Part shown: piece by piece, positions 1 to 7,585 of the stretch
Layout: every line of letters begins with the position of its first letter
Numbering within the stretch: the stretch's first letter is position 1
Translations under genes and position numbers: made by a program
Source: Clostridia bacterium
GTDB lineage: Bacteria; UBA6262; WVXT01
DNA length: 19,436 nt
Direction: 5' to 3'
Assembly (NCBI GenBank): GCA_030671905.1
Contig: DAOVHK010000013.1
Coordinates: forward strand, 1 to 19,436
Notes under the pieces: generated by a model
Seen by the model: only the letters and a program-made list of their open reading frames with translations
Database searches by the model: none
What the model was told of the DNA's origin: nothing

Positions 1-1377
1 AAGTATCTGGAAGGTCAGGAATTAAGCCCGGAAGAGACTAAAAGCGCTCTTAAGAAAGGAATTGTGGAGCACAAAATTGTGCCTGTTCTTTGTGGTTCGG
101 GATTACAAAATATTGGCATCGGTCAACTTCTCGACTTTCTGGTAGAATATGCGCCTTCGCCTATGGAAAGAGAGGGAGAAGTTAAGATTGATCCCAATGG
201 CCCATTTTCAGCATTGGTGTTTAAGACCTTTTCTGAGCCCCATCTGGGAATAATAAACTATTTAAAGATATATTCAGGTAAATTATCAACCGGGTCGGAT
301 GTGTTTAATAACGCTAAAAGTTCCTCTGAAAGAATAGGGCAAATTGCCTTTGTGCGGGGAAAAACGCGTATTGAAACCAAGGAAGGAGAAACAGGGGACA
401 TCGTTGCCGTGGTTAAACTAAAAGATACGGGGACGAATGATGTGCTTTGTGACCCAAAAAAGAGGGTTTCCATCTCCAAGATAAGCTTTCCCGAACCAGT
501 GGTAAACATGGCTGTCTATCCCAAATCGAAAGGTGAAGAAGAGAAGATAGCCAATGCCTTAGCTACAGCCATGCGTGGAGATCCTACTTTGAAGTCCGGG
601 ATGAATAAAGAGACGAAAGAAATGATTGTATCAGGAATGGGCAGTCTCCAATTAGAAATTATGTCCAGAAGAGTGAAAGCGAGATATGGCGTGGAGGTAG
701 AATTGAGAAGACCTAAGATTGCCTATAAGGAGACCATTCGCGCTGCTGCCGATGTTCAGGGAAAATATAAGAAGCAGTCCGGAGGTCGTGGGCAGTATGG
801 CGATTGTTGGATTAAAACCGAACCTTTAGAGAAAGGGAAAGGGTTCGAATTTGTTAATAAGATTTTCGGCGGTGCAATTCCCAGTCAATATATTCCCGCA
901 GTGGAGAAGGGAGTTAAACAATCCATGGAAAAGGGAATAATTGCTGGGTATCCTGTAGTGGATGTCAGAGTGACTCTTTACGATGGTAGTTTCCACGATG
1001 TCGACTCTTCCAATTTAGCCTTCGAGATTGCCGGTAGCATGGCCATTAGGAAAGGGGTGGCAAATGCACGGCCTTTTATTTTAGAGCCGATTATGGAAGT
1101 GGAAGTGATCGTTCCTGAAGAGTTCATGGGCAGTGTAATGGGAGATTTAAATAGTCGGCGAGGCAGAGTTTTAGGTATGGGCCGTGAGGGTAAGAAACAG
1201 GTGATAAAAGCATTAATTCCCGAGAGAGAACTTTTCAATTATGCTACAGACTTGCGCTCATTGACCAAGGGGAGCGGAGAACATAAAGTGAAGTTTTCTC
1301 ATTATGAAGAAGTACCGCCAAATGTTACTCAACCTCTAATTGAAGCTTACCAAAAGGCAAAGGAAGAAGGAAGATAA
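1..1377 (+). CDS. Elongation factor G-like translational GTPase, 3' part (FusA2 type)
   Basis: The reading frame is open from the first base of the window and gives 458 residues, so about a third of a roughly 690-residue protein lies upstream. The visible part starts near the end of the GTPase domain; the G5-like segment CGSG is followed by the beta-barrel domain II (FKTF, DIVAVVKL). Domain III follows (SGMGSLQLEI, near the middle), then domain IV with SGGRGQYGD and FGGAIPSQYIPAVEKG, and domain V (LEPIMEVEV, LNSRRGRVLGM, LRSLTKG). EF-G drives ribosomal translocation using GTP in the cytoplasm. Features such as GQYGDCWIKTEPL and FGGAIPSQYIPAVEKGV match the EF-G-like paralogue group better than the classical str-operon EF-G, and no ribosomal protein or tuf gene follows. 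An apparent GTG start at position 64 is internal, since the frame continues upstream of it. The assignment to translational GTPases is secure; the choice of paralogue is an inference. Confidence 0.92.
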   Translation, partial: KYLEGQELSPEETKSALKKGIVEHKIVPVLCGSGLQNIGIGQLLDFLVEYAPSPMEREGEVKIDPNGPFSALVFKTFSEPHLGIINYLKIYSGKLSTGSDVFNNAKSSSERIGQIAFVRGKTRIETKEGETGDIVAVVKLKDTGTNDVLCDPKKRVSISKISFPEPVVNMAVYPKSKGEEEKIANALATAMRGDPTLKSGMNKETKEMIVSGMGSLQLEIMSRRVKARYGVEVELRRPKIAYKETIRAAADVQGKYKKQSGGRGQYGDCWIKTEPLEKGKGFEFVNKIFGGAIPSQYIPAVEKGVKQSMEKGIIAGYPVVDVRVTLYDGSFHDVDSSNLAFEIAGSMAIRKGVANARPFILEPIMEVEVIVPEEFMGSVMGDLNSRRGRVLGMGREGKKQVIKALIPERELFNYATDLRSLTKGSGEHKVKFSHYEEVPPNVTQPLIEAYQKAKEEGR

Positions 1378-1480
1378 CCACCGAAGCCACCTTCAAAGTT
1401 TAAACATTGCGTAGTTAGAGTTTATTGTATGTAGAACTCCTTAGCTGTTTTTGAACAGACGTTTTATCCCAGGTTTTCTC

Positions 1481-1518
1481 TTTACAAAGGGTAAAATTTT
1501 ATGATAAAATAATATAAT
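1481..1518 (+). promoter_or_regulatory. Possible sigma70-type promoter upstream of yebC
   Basis: The 186-bp gap between the EF-G-like gene and yebC is the longest in the window. It becomes very A+T-rich towards its 3' end. TTTACA at 1481-1486 is a reasonable -35 box, and TAAAAT at 1505-1510 lies 18 bases downstream as a possible -10. A better -10 word, TATAAT at 1513-1518, has no good -35 partner at the right distance. Earlier in the gap, CTGTT/AACAG at 1445-1458 forms a small 5-bp hairpin, too weak to call a terminator. A strong ribosome binding site, AAGGAGGT (1547-1554), precedes the yebC start by 9 bases. The promoter is plausible from position and composition only. Confidence 0.3.
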
Positions 1519-1563
1519 CTCAAGACAATCTTCATCTTATTCACATAAGGAGGTACTGGAGAA

Positions 1564-2313
1564 ATGTCCGGACATTCCAAGTGGGCTGGAATAAAGCATA
1601 AAAAGGCTATTATAGATGCTAAAAGAGGCCAGATTTTCAGCAAGATTATAAGGGAAATCACTGTGGTAGCAAGGCAAGGAGGAAGCGATCCTGTTGGCAA
1701 TCCTCGCCTGAGAGTTGCCATTGACAAAGCCAGGGCAGTTAATATGCCCCAGGACAATATCAAGAAAGCGATTAAACGTGGTACAGGAGAGTTACCAGGC
1801 GTAACTTATGAAGAATTGGTTTATGAAGGTTATGGTCCGGGTGGAGTAGCAATTTTAGTAGAAATAACCACTGACAATAAGAACCGTGTAACTGCAGAAG
1901 TAAGAAAAACGTTTTCCAGACACGGGGGAAACTTAGGAGATGCGGGTTGTGTGGGCTGGATGTTTAACAAGAAGGGATACATTTCCGTAGATAAGAAGAA
2001 GATAAAAGAAGAAGAACTAATAGAAATAGCCCTGGAGTCCGGTGCAGAGGATGTAAAGGCAGATGATGAGGACCTTTTCGAGATAATCACTCAACCCCAG
2101 GACTTTGAAAAGGTAAAAAAGTCCCTGGAGGAAAAAAATATTGAGATAAATTCTGCAGAGATAACTATGCTACCACAGACCTACGTTAAACTTGAGGGAG
2201 CAAAGGCTGAGCAGATGCTCAGGCTTATGGACGGGTTAGATAATAATGAAGATGTTCAGAATGTATATGCCAACTTCGATATACCGAAGGAGATAATGGA
2301 AAAGGTGTCTTGA
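1564..2313 (+). CDS. yebC: YebC/PmpR family protein (transcription/translation regulator)
   Basis: The 249-residue protein starts with MSGHSKWAGIKHKK, the diagnostic N-terminus of the YebC/PmpR (TACO1) family, and has the usual length. Further family hallmarks are DAKRGQIFSKI, NPRLRVAIDKARAVNMPQDNIKKAIKRGTG, YEGYGPGGVAILVE and TDNKNRVTAEVRKTFSRHGGNLGDAGCVGWMF. Members have been described as DNA-binding regulators and, more recently, as factors that help ribosomes through difficult stretches such as prolines; this window cannot decide between these roles. Start choice is clear: ATG with AAGGAGGT 9 bases upstream. It sits directly before ruvC, an arrangement (yebC-ruvCAB) common in many bacteria, and is probably the first gene of that operon. 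Confidence 0.95.
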   Translation: MSGHSKWAGIKHKKAIIDAKRGQIFSKIIREITVVARQGGSDPVGNPRLRVAIDKARAVNMPQDNIKKAIKRGTGELPGVTYEELVYEGYGPGGVAILVEITTDNKNRVTAEVRKTFSRHGGNLGDAGCVGWMFNKKGYISVDKKKIKEEELIEIALESGAEDVKADDEDLFEIITQPQDFEKVKKSLEEKNIEINSAEITMLPQTYVKLEGAKAEQMLRLMDGLDNNEDVQNVYANFDIPKEIMEKVS

Positions 2314-2343
2314 AAATCATAAGTTAATTTTTAGGGGAAGAAT

Positions 2344-2835
2344 GTGGTTGTTTTGGGAATCGACCCGGGCATAGCTGCTTTAGGCTGGGGGATTATAAAC
2401 AGAACAGAAGAAGTAACTTATAAAGTTGAGGCATATGGGTGTATAAACACTGATAAAAGGAGTCTCTTCTCAAGAAGGTTAGAAGAGATACATAAAAAAC
2501 TCAGTAAAATAATTAAAAAATATGAACCAGACATTGCTGCCATAGAGCAGCTTTTTTTTGCTAAAAATGTAAAGACAGCAATAAGTGTAGGAGAAGCCAG
2601 AGGAGTTGCTATTCTGGCAGCAGTCCAAGCAAATCTGCCTGTAGCTGAATATACTCCCCTCCAGGTTAAACAAGCTCTGGTTGGCTACGGACGGGCAGAA
2701 AAAAAACAGATGCAAAAGATGCTCAAGATTTTATTAGGACTAAAAGATATACCCCAGCCCGACGATGCAGCAGATGCCCTGGCTGTAGCTCTTTGCCATC
2801 TCAATTCCCAGAAAATGGCTAAACTGGGAAAGTGA
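2344..2835 (+). CDS. ruvC: Holliday junction resolvase RuvC
   Basis: The 163-residue protein has the RNase H-like fold signature of RuvC, the endonuclease that resolves Holliday junctions together with RuvAB in recombinational repair. The four acidic metal-binding residues are visible: D7 in GIDPG, E68 in AIEQLFF, and the two aspartates of DDAADALA (about D141 and D144). The length is typical for the family. It starts with GTG at 2344, preceded by AGGGGAAG; the overlapping ATG at 2342 is in another frame and hits a stop soon after. It lies 30 bases after yebC and 50 bases before ruvA. Unlike its partners RuvA and RuvB here, RuvC shows no unusual substitutions at key positions. Confidence 0.95.
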   Translation: MVVLGIDPGIAALGWGIINRTEEVTYKVEAYGCINTDKRSLFSRRLEEIHKKLSKIIKKYEPDIAAIEQLFFAKNVKTAISVGEARGVAILAAVQANLPVAEYTPLQVKQALVGYGRAEKKQMQKMLKILLGLKDIPQPDDAADALAVALCHLNSQKMAKLGK

Positions 2836-2885
2836 GAATAAGTGTGAGACTCCCGTTCAAATTGCTGGCTAATGGGAACTAAAAG

Positions 2886-3488
2886 ATGTTCGACTTTTTA
2901 AGAGGAAGATTAGAAGACAAAGAAACTGACCACATTGTTGTGGAAGCTCAAGGAGTGGGCTACAAGATTTCCATTCCTCTCTCCACGTATGAAAAACTGC
3001 CTTCCCCAGGAGGGGAAGTCAAAATTTACACATGGATATCAGCATCTATGTACGGCAAAGGAAACACACTTTACGGGTTTCTAACTCTGGAAGAGAGAGA
3101 AGTGTTTCTCATTCTGCGGTCAATTTCCAAGATAGGAGCCAAGGGCGCGCTGGAAATTCTCTCCAAGATTTCCAAATCTTTTCCCGATTTCAGAAGAGCG
3201 GTAATTGCCAGAGATACGCAAGTTCTAACGGGAATTTTTAGCCTGACCAAAAAGACTGCAGAGAAGTTGATCATAGGTTTGAGGGACAAGATAGAAGGCT
3301 TATCCTTTGCCGGAAAGGAAAGATTTCCCTCCAGAAACGAACAGGAAATTGCCGATGCCATAAGTGGGTTGGTCGCTTTAGGGTATAAAGTTTTCCAGGC
3401 AAAAGAAGCAGTAAATTCTGTATGTGAAACCATAGATAAAGATGCTCAGGCTGAAGAAATAATTAAGCAGGCATTAAAATATTTATAA
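2886..3488 (+). CDS. ruvA: Holliday junction branch migration protein RuvA, with atypical HhH motifs
   Basis: The 200-residue protein has the three RuvA domains: an N-terminal OB-fold (residues 1 to about 63, with GVGYKISIPLSTYEKLP and TLYGFLTLEEREVF), a middle helix-hairpin-helix domain (about 70-138) and a C-terminal RuvB-binding three-helix domain (about 150-200, DAISGLVALGYKVFQAKEAV). RuvA normally binds four-way junctions as a tetramer and loads the RuvB motor. Both hairpin motifs are unusual. The first reads SKIGAKGA (residues 81-88) where relatives have G-h-GPK, and the second reads FSLTKKTA (118-125) where relatives have PGIGKKTA. The hairpin glycines that contact the DNA backbone are therefore largely lost. 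Otherwise the frame is intact and the length normal. Identity is secure from domain order and position between ruvC and ruvB; whether it still binds junctions normally is open. Confidence 0.92.
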   Translation: MFDFLRGRLEDKETDHIVVEAQGVGYKISIPLSTYEKLPSPGGEVKIYTWISASMYGKGNTLYGFLTLEEREVFLILRSISKIGAKGALEILSKISKSFPDFRRAVIARDTQVLTGIFSLTKKTAEKLIIGLRDKIEGLSFAGKERFPSRNEQEIADAISGLVALGYKVFQAKEAVNSVCETIDKDAQAEEIIKQALKYL

Positions 3489-3533
3489 TGAAAAATAGAG
3501 CTAACCCCATTTTTCTATTGATTAGAGGGTGAA

Positions 3534-4559
3534 ATGCAAGAGAAGATTACCACACCTACCATAAAGAACGAAGAAGAGAGGAAATTCGACTATACCCTCA
3601 GGCCCAGGATGTTAGAAGAGTTTGTGGGCCAGACAAAGTTAAAGGAAAATCTTAAGATATTTTTTGCAGCGGCAAAGAAGAGGTAAGAAGCTCTTGACCA
3701 TTGCCTCTTCTATAGCCCTCCGGGGTTAGGGAAAACCACGCTTGCCTACATAATTGCTAATGAATTAAAAGTCAATATAAAGACAACTTCCGGTCCTATT
3801 CTGGAACGAGTAGGCGATTTGGCCGCTCTTCTAACCGATCTTTCTGATGGAGATATTTTCTTTATTGACGAGATCCATCGACTTAACCGTACGGTTGAAG
3901 AAGCGTTATATCCGGCAATGGAAGAATATAATTTAGATATAATAATCGGCCAGGGCCCCAGTGCCAGAAACATTAAACTTCAGCTTCCCCGTTTCACCTT
4001 AGTCGGCGCAACTACCCGGGCAGGCTCTCTGACATCTCCTTTAAGAGAAAGATTTGGTATTGTAGCCCGTCTCAATTTCTATACGGATAGCGAACTGGAA
4101 CAGATAGTTCTTCGTTCAGCGAGAATTTTAAATATTGTTATGGACCCGGCTGGAGCCAGGGAAATTGCCCACAGGAGTCGTGCTACACCCAGGGTAGCTA
4201 ATCGACTTCTAAGAAGAGTGCGTGACTATGCACAGGTCAAAGGAGACGGGAGAATTTCAGAGGAGATTGCCCAGAAAGCTCTGGAGATGTTCGAGGTCGA
4301 TGGGATGGGATTGGATAGTATGGACAGGAAAGTTTTGACTACAATCATGGAGAAGTTTTCCGGAGGGCCGGTAGGTTTAGAGACAATAGCAGTAGCTGTA
4401 GGCGAAGAGACAGAAACCATAACCGATGTTTATGAGCCTTTCCTGATTCAATCTGGATTTTTAGAGCGCACCCCTCGGGGAAGAATGGCCACTAAATTAG
4501 CCTACGAACATCTAAAGTTACCCAAGAATTCCATTAAAGACCAACAAGAACTATTTTAA
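3534..4559 (+). pseudogene. ruvB: ruvB, Holliday junction helicase, interrupted by an in-frame TAA
   Basis: Read in one frame from ATG 3534 (ribosome binding site AGAGGGTGA just upstream), the gene encodes a RuvB of about 340 codons, the family's normal length. A TAA stop replaces codon 51 (3684-3686), between AAAKKR and EALDH, where homologues usually have glycine. Both sides stay in the same frame, so this is a nonsense substitution and not a frameshift. Downstream are Walker A (SPPGLGKTT, with Ser61 instead of the usual Gly), Walker B (FFIDEIHR), sensor 1 (GATTRAG), the arginine-finger region (LRERFG) and the winged-helix domain (GGPVGLETIA, EPFLIQSGFLERTPRGR). The remainder after the stop lacks the N-terminal strand and has no well-placed restart. 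RuvB is the AAA+ motor that drives branch migration with RuvA. The stop could be a true inactivation, a strain polymorphism or a sequencing/assembly error; the strong conservation of the rest argues for a recent event. Confidence 0.88.
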
Positions 4560-4567
4560 AACGAAAA

Positions 4568-4617
4568 GGGGTCAGAGTCATTTTTTAATAACGTCCCCAT
4601 AAATGGGAGCTACTCCC
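4568..4617. repeat. Possible remnant of a REP/RAYT-type mobile element end
   Basis: Right after ruvB comes GGGGTCAGAGTC, followed by a T-run and GTCCCC, so that GGGG (4568-4571) faces CCCC (4595-4598). A perfect small hairpin follows: GGGAG (4605-4609), loop CTA, CTCCC (4613-4617). Words of the GGGGTCAGAGTC type are, from memory, common at the edges of REP-associated Y1 transposase genes and their short derivatives in many bacterial genomes. No transposase gene is present here, so this would be a stranded end or a non-autonomous copy. The structure is visible; the family link is from recall and needs a repeat search. Confidence 0.35.
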
Positions 4618-4622
4618 TCACT

Positions 4623-4648
4623 AAAGCCTGTAAGTTAAGACAGGCTTT
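4623..4648 (+). terminator. Inverted repeat between ruvB and queH, possible terminator
   Basis: AAAGCCTGT (4623-4631) and ACAGGCTTT (4640-4648) form a perfect 9-bp stem around an 8-base loop, followed by the A/T-only stretch ATTTAAATTAT. It lies 64 bases after the ruvB stop and 31 bases before queH, a sensible place to separate the ruv and queuosine transcription units. The downstream tract is not a clean run of T, so it may instead be the last hairpin of the adjoining REP-like element. Confidence 0.4.
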
Positions 4649-4678
4649 ATTTAAATTATCCCAAGAAGAGAGACTCAA

Positions 4679-5284
4679 ATGAGACTCTTACTACATGTAT
4701 GTTGTGCAGGTTGCGCCTGTTATCCATTAAAGAAACTACGCGAAGTGAGAGTGGAAGGAAAAAATTTAGAAATCACTGGGTTTTGGTATAATCCCAACAT
4801 ACACCCTTATAGCGAGTATCAAAACAGGATGATGACTATGGGTTATTTTTCCCAGAAAGAAAAGCTACCGGTGATCTGGAAAGACGAGTATGCTTTAGAG
4901 GAGTGGCTGGAAGCAACCAGAGGAAAATTTGATTTGCCTGTCCATTCTGCGGGCCAAGGGAGAACTCCTGTGTCCTGGAAGAAAGAAAAAAGATGTGAAA
5001 AGTGTTATGATTTAAGGTTAGAGAAACTGGCAAAAGAGGCAAAAGAAGGAGGCTACGACTATTTTTCCACAACACTCTTATATAGCAAATTTCAGGAACA
5101 CGAAATAATAAAAAAAATTTGCGAAAAACTTAGAAATAAGTATAATATAAATTTCTATTATGCAAATTTTCGCATTGGTTGGAAAGAAGGCATAGAGATT
5201 TCCCAGAAGATGGACCTTTATCGACAGCACTATTGCGGATGCATTTTCAGTGAAAAAGAGAAAATAGATGAGAAAAGAATTTAA
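4679..5284 (+). CDS. queH: Epoxyqueuosine reductase QueH
   Basis: The 201-residue protein matches QueH (formerly DUF208), the enzyme that reduces epoxyqueuosine to queuosine in tRNA and replaces the unrelated cobalamin-dependent QueG. It opens with LLLHVCCAGCAC, the CCxxC motif at residues 8-12. Other conserved parts are WYNPNIHPYSEYQNR, RCEKCYDLRLEKLA (C106 and C109), YFSTTLLYSKFQEHE and RQHYCGCIFSEKE (C186 and C188). These cysteines are the expected ligands for the iron-sulfur cluster and mononuclear metal of the family. Length is typical. The ATG at 4679 fits directly with the motif start, although the ribosome binding site (AAGAGAG) is weak. queA and tgt, the two preceding steps of the pathway, lie downstream in the same direction, supporting the call. 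The 3' end overlaps the next gene by 17 bases. Confidence 0.93.
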   Translation: MRLLLHVCCAGCACYPLKKLREVRVEGKNLEITGFWYNPNIHPYSEYQNRMMTMGYFSQKEKLPVIWKDEYALEEWLEATRGKFDLPVHSAGQGRTPVSWKKEKRCEKCYDLRLEKLAKEAKEGGYDYFSTTLLYSKFQEHEIIKKICEKLRNKYNINFYYANFRIGWKEGIEISQKMDLYRQHYCGCIFSEKEKIDEKRI

Positions 5285-6428
5285 TTTATTTTTCAGATTG
5301 ATATTTCTAATCCTCCCTATACTTTTGCTTTCTCCATCTTTAGCCAGGAATCGTTTGCCGGAAACAATTATTCGCGTAGGGATTTTAGAAAACGTCTATT
5401 CAGCCAATATCAGTGCGGACGGTGGTTTTGAAGTCATCGATTTAGGAACGGGAAAGAAGGTTAGACTGAAGAGTAGTAGTATCTATTTAGTCTTGTCTAC
5501 CTCTAAAGGAATAAGAATTGGAGATAAAATATTCGGCCCATCGTTTCGGTTCAATTCCCTTTCTGATAATGAGATGCTCAGGGTTAATGGTCGGAGATAC
5601 CGGGATGGGATTAAAATTTCGTTAAACAATAAAGGGAACTTAAATGTAATAAACGAATTGGGAGTAGAAGGATACCTTTATGGGGTAATGACCCGGGAAG
5701 TTTCTCCGGAATGGCCTATAGAAGCTCTTAAAGCCCAGGCAGTCGTTTCCCGAACCTACGTTATGAAAAATTTAGGAAAGTACGATAAACAAGGTTTCGA
5801 CCTTTCAGCTACAATAACCTCTCAAGTATATGGTGGTGGGGAAGCAGAAGACCCGCGCACGTCCAAAGCAGTCGATCTAACCCAGGGAAAGGTGGTTACC
5901 TATAAGGGAGAACTTATCAAGAGCTTCTTTCACAGTAATTGTGGAGGACACACAGAAGATGTAACCAACGTCTGGGAAGGAGAAGGGCGACTTCCCTATT
6001 TGAAAGGGGTAGTCTGCCCTTTTTGTAAAAAGACTCACCAGTACCACTGGGAAAAGACGATAAAGAAAAAAATGCTTGAACAGAAACTAAATGAAAAAGG
6101 ATACAATATCGAAGACATCAAGAAGATTAAAATTTTAGGGAGAAGTTCCTCTGGTAGAGTAACTTATTTAAAAATCTATCACCAGCGAGGTCGCCTCAAA
6201 ATCAAAGCAAGCCGTTTTAGGATGGTTATGGGTCCCAACCTTATCAAGAGCACACTATTTGCCATGGAACATATAGGTAACAGAATAAAGTTCTATGGCC
6301 GAGGGTGGGGGCATGGGGTAGGCATGTGTCAATGGGGTGCTAAGGGAATGGCTGAACGGAGAGCCAACTATCGACAGATTTTGCGATACTATTATCCTAA
6401 AACAAAAATTGAGAAATGGGAAGATTAA
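5268..6428 (+). CDS. Exported SpoIID/LytB-domain protein (putative peptidoglycan lytic enzyme)
   Basis: This 386-residue protein starts with a short basic segment and a hydrophobic stretch (residues about 8-25), a signal peptide or N-terminal anchor. The SpoIID domain follows: VEGYLYGVMTREVSPEWPIEALKAQAVVSRTYV (about 133-165, with E144 in the position of the catalytic glutamate), SFFHSNCGGHTEDVTNVW (219-236), CPFC (250-253) and near the end GRGWGHGVGMCQWGAKGMA. In sporulating Firmicutes SpoIID is a lytic transglycosylase acting on denuded glycan strands. In non-sporulating diderms the same domain occurs in cell-wall enzymes, so it does not show that this organism sporulates. The start overlaps the end of queH by 17 bases and the stop overlaps queA by 13 bases, which implies translational coupling, although no biochemical link to queuosine is known. 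Domain identity is secure; the exact substrate is not. Confidence 0.88.
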   Translation: MRKEFNLFFRLIFLILPILLLSPSLARNRLPETIIRVGILENVYSANISADGGFEVIDLGTGKKVRLKSSSIYLVLSTSKGIRIGDKIFGPSFRFNSLSDNEMLRVNGRRYRDGIKISLNNKGNLNVINELGVEGYLYGVMTREVSPEWPIEALKAQAVVSRTYVMKNLGKYDKQGFDLSATITSQVYGGGEAEDPRTSKAVDLTQGKVVTYKGELIKSFFHSNCGGHTEDVTNVWEGEGRLPYLKGVVCPFCKKTHQYHWEKTIKKKMLEQKLNEKGYNIEDIKKIKILGRSSSGRVTYLKIYHQRGRLKIKASRFRMVMGPNLIKSTLFAMEHIGNRIKFYGRGWGHGVGMCQWGAKGMAERRANYRQILRYYYPKTKIEKWED

Positions 6429-7585
6429 CCCAACTCCGCGAATACGATTACCACTTGCCTGGAGAGTTTATTGCACAGACACCTGCTAACCCCAGGGACT
6501 ACTGTCGACTGATGGTACTATCCAGAAAAACAGGCCAGGTAGAACATAAAAAGTTCGTTGATATAGTAAAACTGGTCGAGCCTGGCGATTTACTGGTAAT
6601 TAATAATACAAAGGTAATAAGAGCCAGGCTTTTAGGAAGGAAAAGGGATACTGGAGGAAAAGTAGAAGTTCTCCTGTTAAGGCGGTTGGCAAAGCTGGAA
6701 AAGACAACTACTAGTTCTTGCGGAAAAAGAGAGAATTTCAAAGAAGTTTGGGAGACAATAGTCAAGCCGGCAAGGAGAATAAGGGAAGGGCTTGAAGTGG
6801 ACTTCTGGAAGAACAGTTGGGCAAGCTCACGTTCTCCAGGAATTCCTTGTTTACTGGGCAAGGTTTTATCTACAGGAGGAGGGAAATTTATCTTTGGATT
6901 CGACTTTCCAGGAACTTTCCCAGAGAACCTGGAAAAGATTGGTGAAGTCCCCCTTCCCCCTTATATTAAAAGAAATTCTCATGATAGATTTAAACTTCAA
7001 GATAAGAAATGGTATCAGACGGTATTTGCAAAAAAGGAAGGGGCAGTAGCAGCTCCCACTGCAGGGCTCCACTTCACCAAGAGGCTATTGAACAGGATCG
7101 AAGCTAAAGGAGCAAAGGTTGTACCCCTCACTTTGCACGTAAGCTGGGGAACTTTTAGGCCAGTAAGAGAGGCTGAAATTACCAGGCATAGACTGGATGC
7201 CGAATACTTTGAATTAAGTGGAGCTACTGCCAGAGCAATTAATCAGGCTATAGAAAAGGGAAAGCGAATCATTGCCGTGGGAACCACCACGGTAAGAGCT
7301 TTAGAATCATGTTGTGTAGAAGAAAAACCACCATCAATTTCTGCCAAATTGGAAAAGAAGGTCGTAGTAAAACCGGGAAAGAACTGGACAGAACTATTCA
7401 TTTATCCTGGCTATAAATTTAAAGTGGTAGACGGGTTAATTACCAATTTCCACTTGCCGGAATCTACTCTTTTAATGCTCGTGGCAGCATTTGCTGGAAA
7501 GGAGAATGTTTTCCAGGCATACGAAGAAGCCATAAAGGAGAAGTACCATTTTTATAGTTACGGCGATGCTATGTTCATCATTTGA
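6416..7585 (+). CDS. queA: S-adenosylmethionine:tRNA ribosyltransferase-isomerase QueA
   Basis: QueA moves the ribosyl part of S-adenosylmethionine onto preQ1 already inserted in tRNA, making epoxyqueuosine, the substrate of QueH upstream. Hallmarks are YDYHLPGEFIAQTPANPRD at the N-terminus, VINNTKVIRARLLGRK, EVPLPPYIKR, WYQTVFAKKEGAVAAPTAGLHFT, GTTTVRALES and the C-terminal LITNFHLPESTLLMLVAAF with FYSYGDAM. At 389 residues it is some 40 longer than the usual QueA. The extra length includes a Lys/Ser/Thr-rich insertion near residues 85-105 and a longer loop around EEKPPSISAKLEKK, both probably surface loops. The ATG at 6416 overlaps the end of the SpoIID-domain gene by 13 bases. tgt follows after 72 bases. 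Confidence 0.95.
   Translation: MGRLTQLREYDYHLPGEFIAQTPANPRDYCRLMVLSRKTGQVEHKKFVDIVKLVEPGDLLVINNTKVIRARLLGRKRDTGGKVEVLLLRRLAKLEKTTTSSCGKRENFKEVWETIVKPARRIREGLEVDFWKNSWASSRSPGIPCLLGKVLSTGGGKFIFGFDFPGTFPENLEKIGEVPLPPYIKRNSHDRFKLQDKKWYQTVFAKKEGAVAAPTAGLHFTKRLLNRIEAKGAKVVPLTLHVSWGTFRPVREAEITRHRLDAEYFELSGATARAINQAIEKGKRIIAVGTTTVRALESCCVEEKPPSISAKLEKKVVVKPGKNWTELFIYPGYKFKVVDGLITNFHLPESTLLMLVAAFAGKENVFQAYEEAIKEKYHFYSYGDAMFII

Noticed and set aside
64..66. GTG as the true start of a short EF-G-like gene
   Set aside because: The frame continues open to the first base of the window and the upstream residues match EF-G, so the gene is cut by the window edge and not truncated.
1378..1563. A tRNA or small RNA gene in the longest intergenic gap
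   Set aside because: No cloverleaf with T-loop or anticodon arm could be found; only a 5-bp hairpin and A/T-rich promoter-like words are visible.
3684..3686. Recoded stop codon (selenocysteine or an alternative genetic code)
   Set aside because: The codon is TAA, not TGA; it replaces a position normally occupied by glycine; no other in-frame TAA is found inside the genes of this window, and several genes end with TAA.
3660..3700. A frameshift in ruvB
   Set aside because: The protein before and after position 3684 is in the same frame and aligns to RuvB without a gap, so the break is a single stop codon.
5268..6428. SpoIID domain as evidence for endospore formation
   Set aside because: The domain is common in non-sporulating bacteria, no other sporulation gene is present, and the organism makes LPS.
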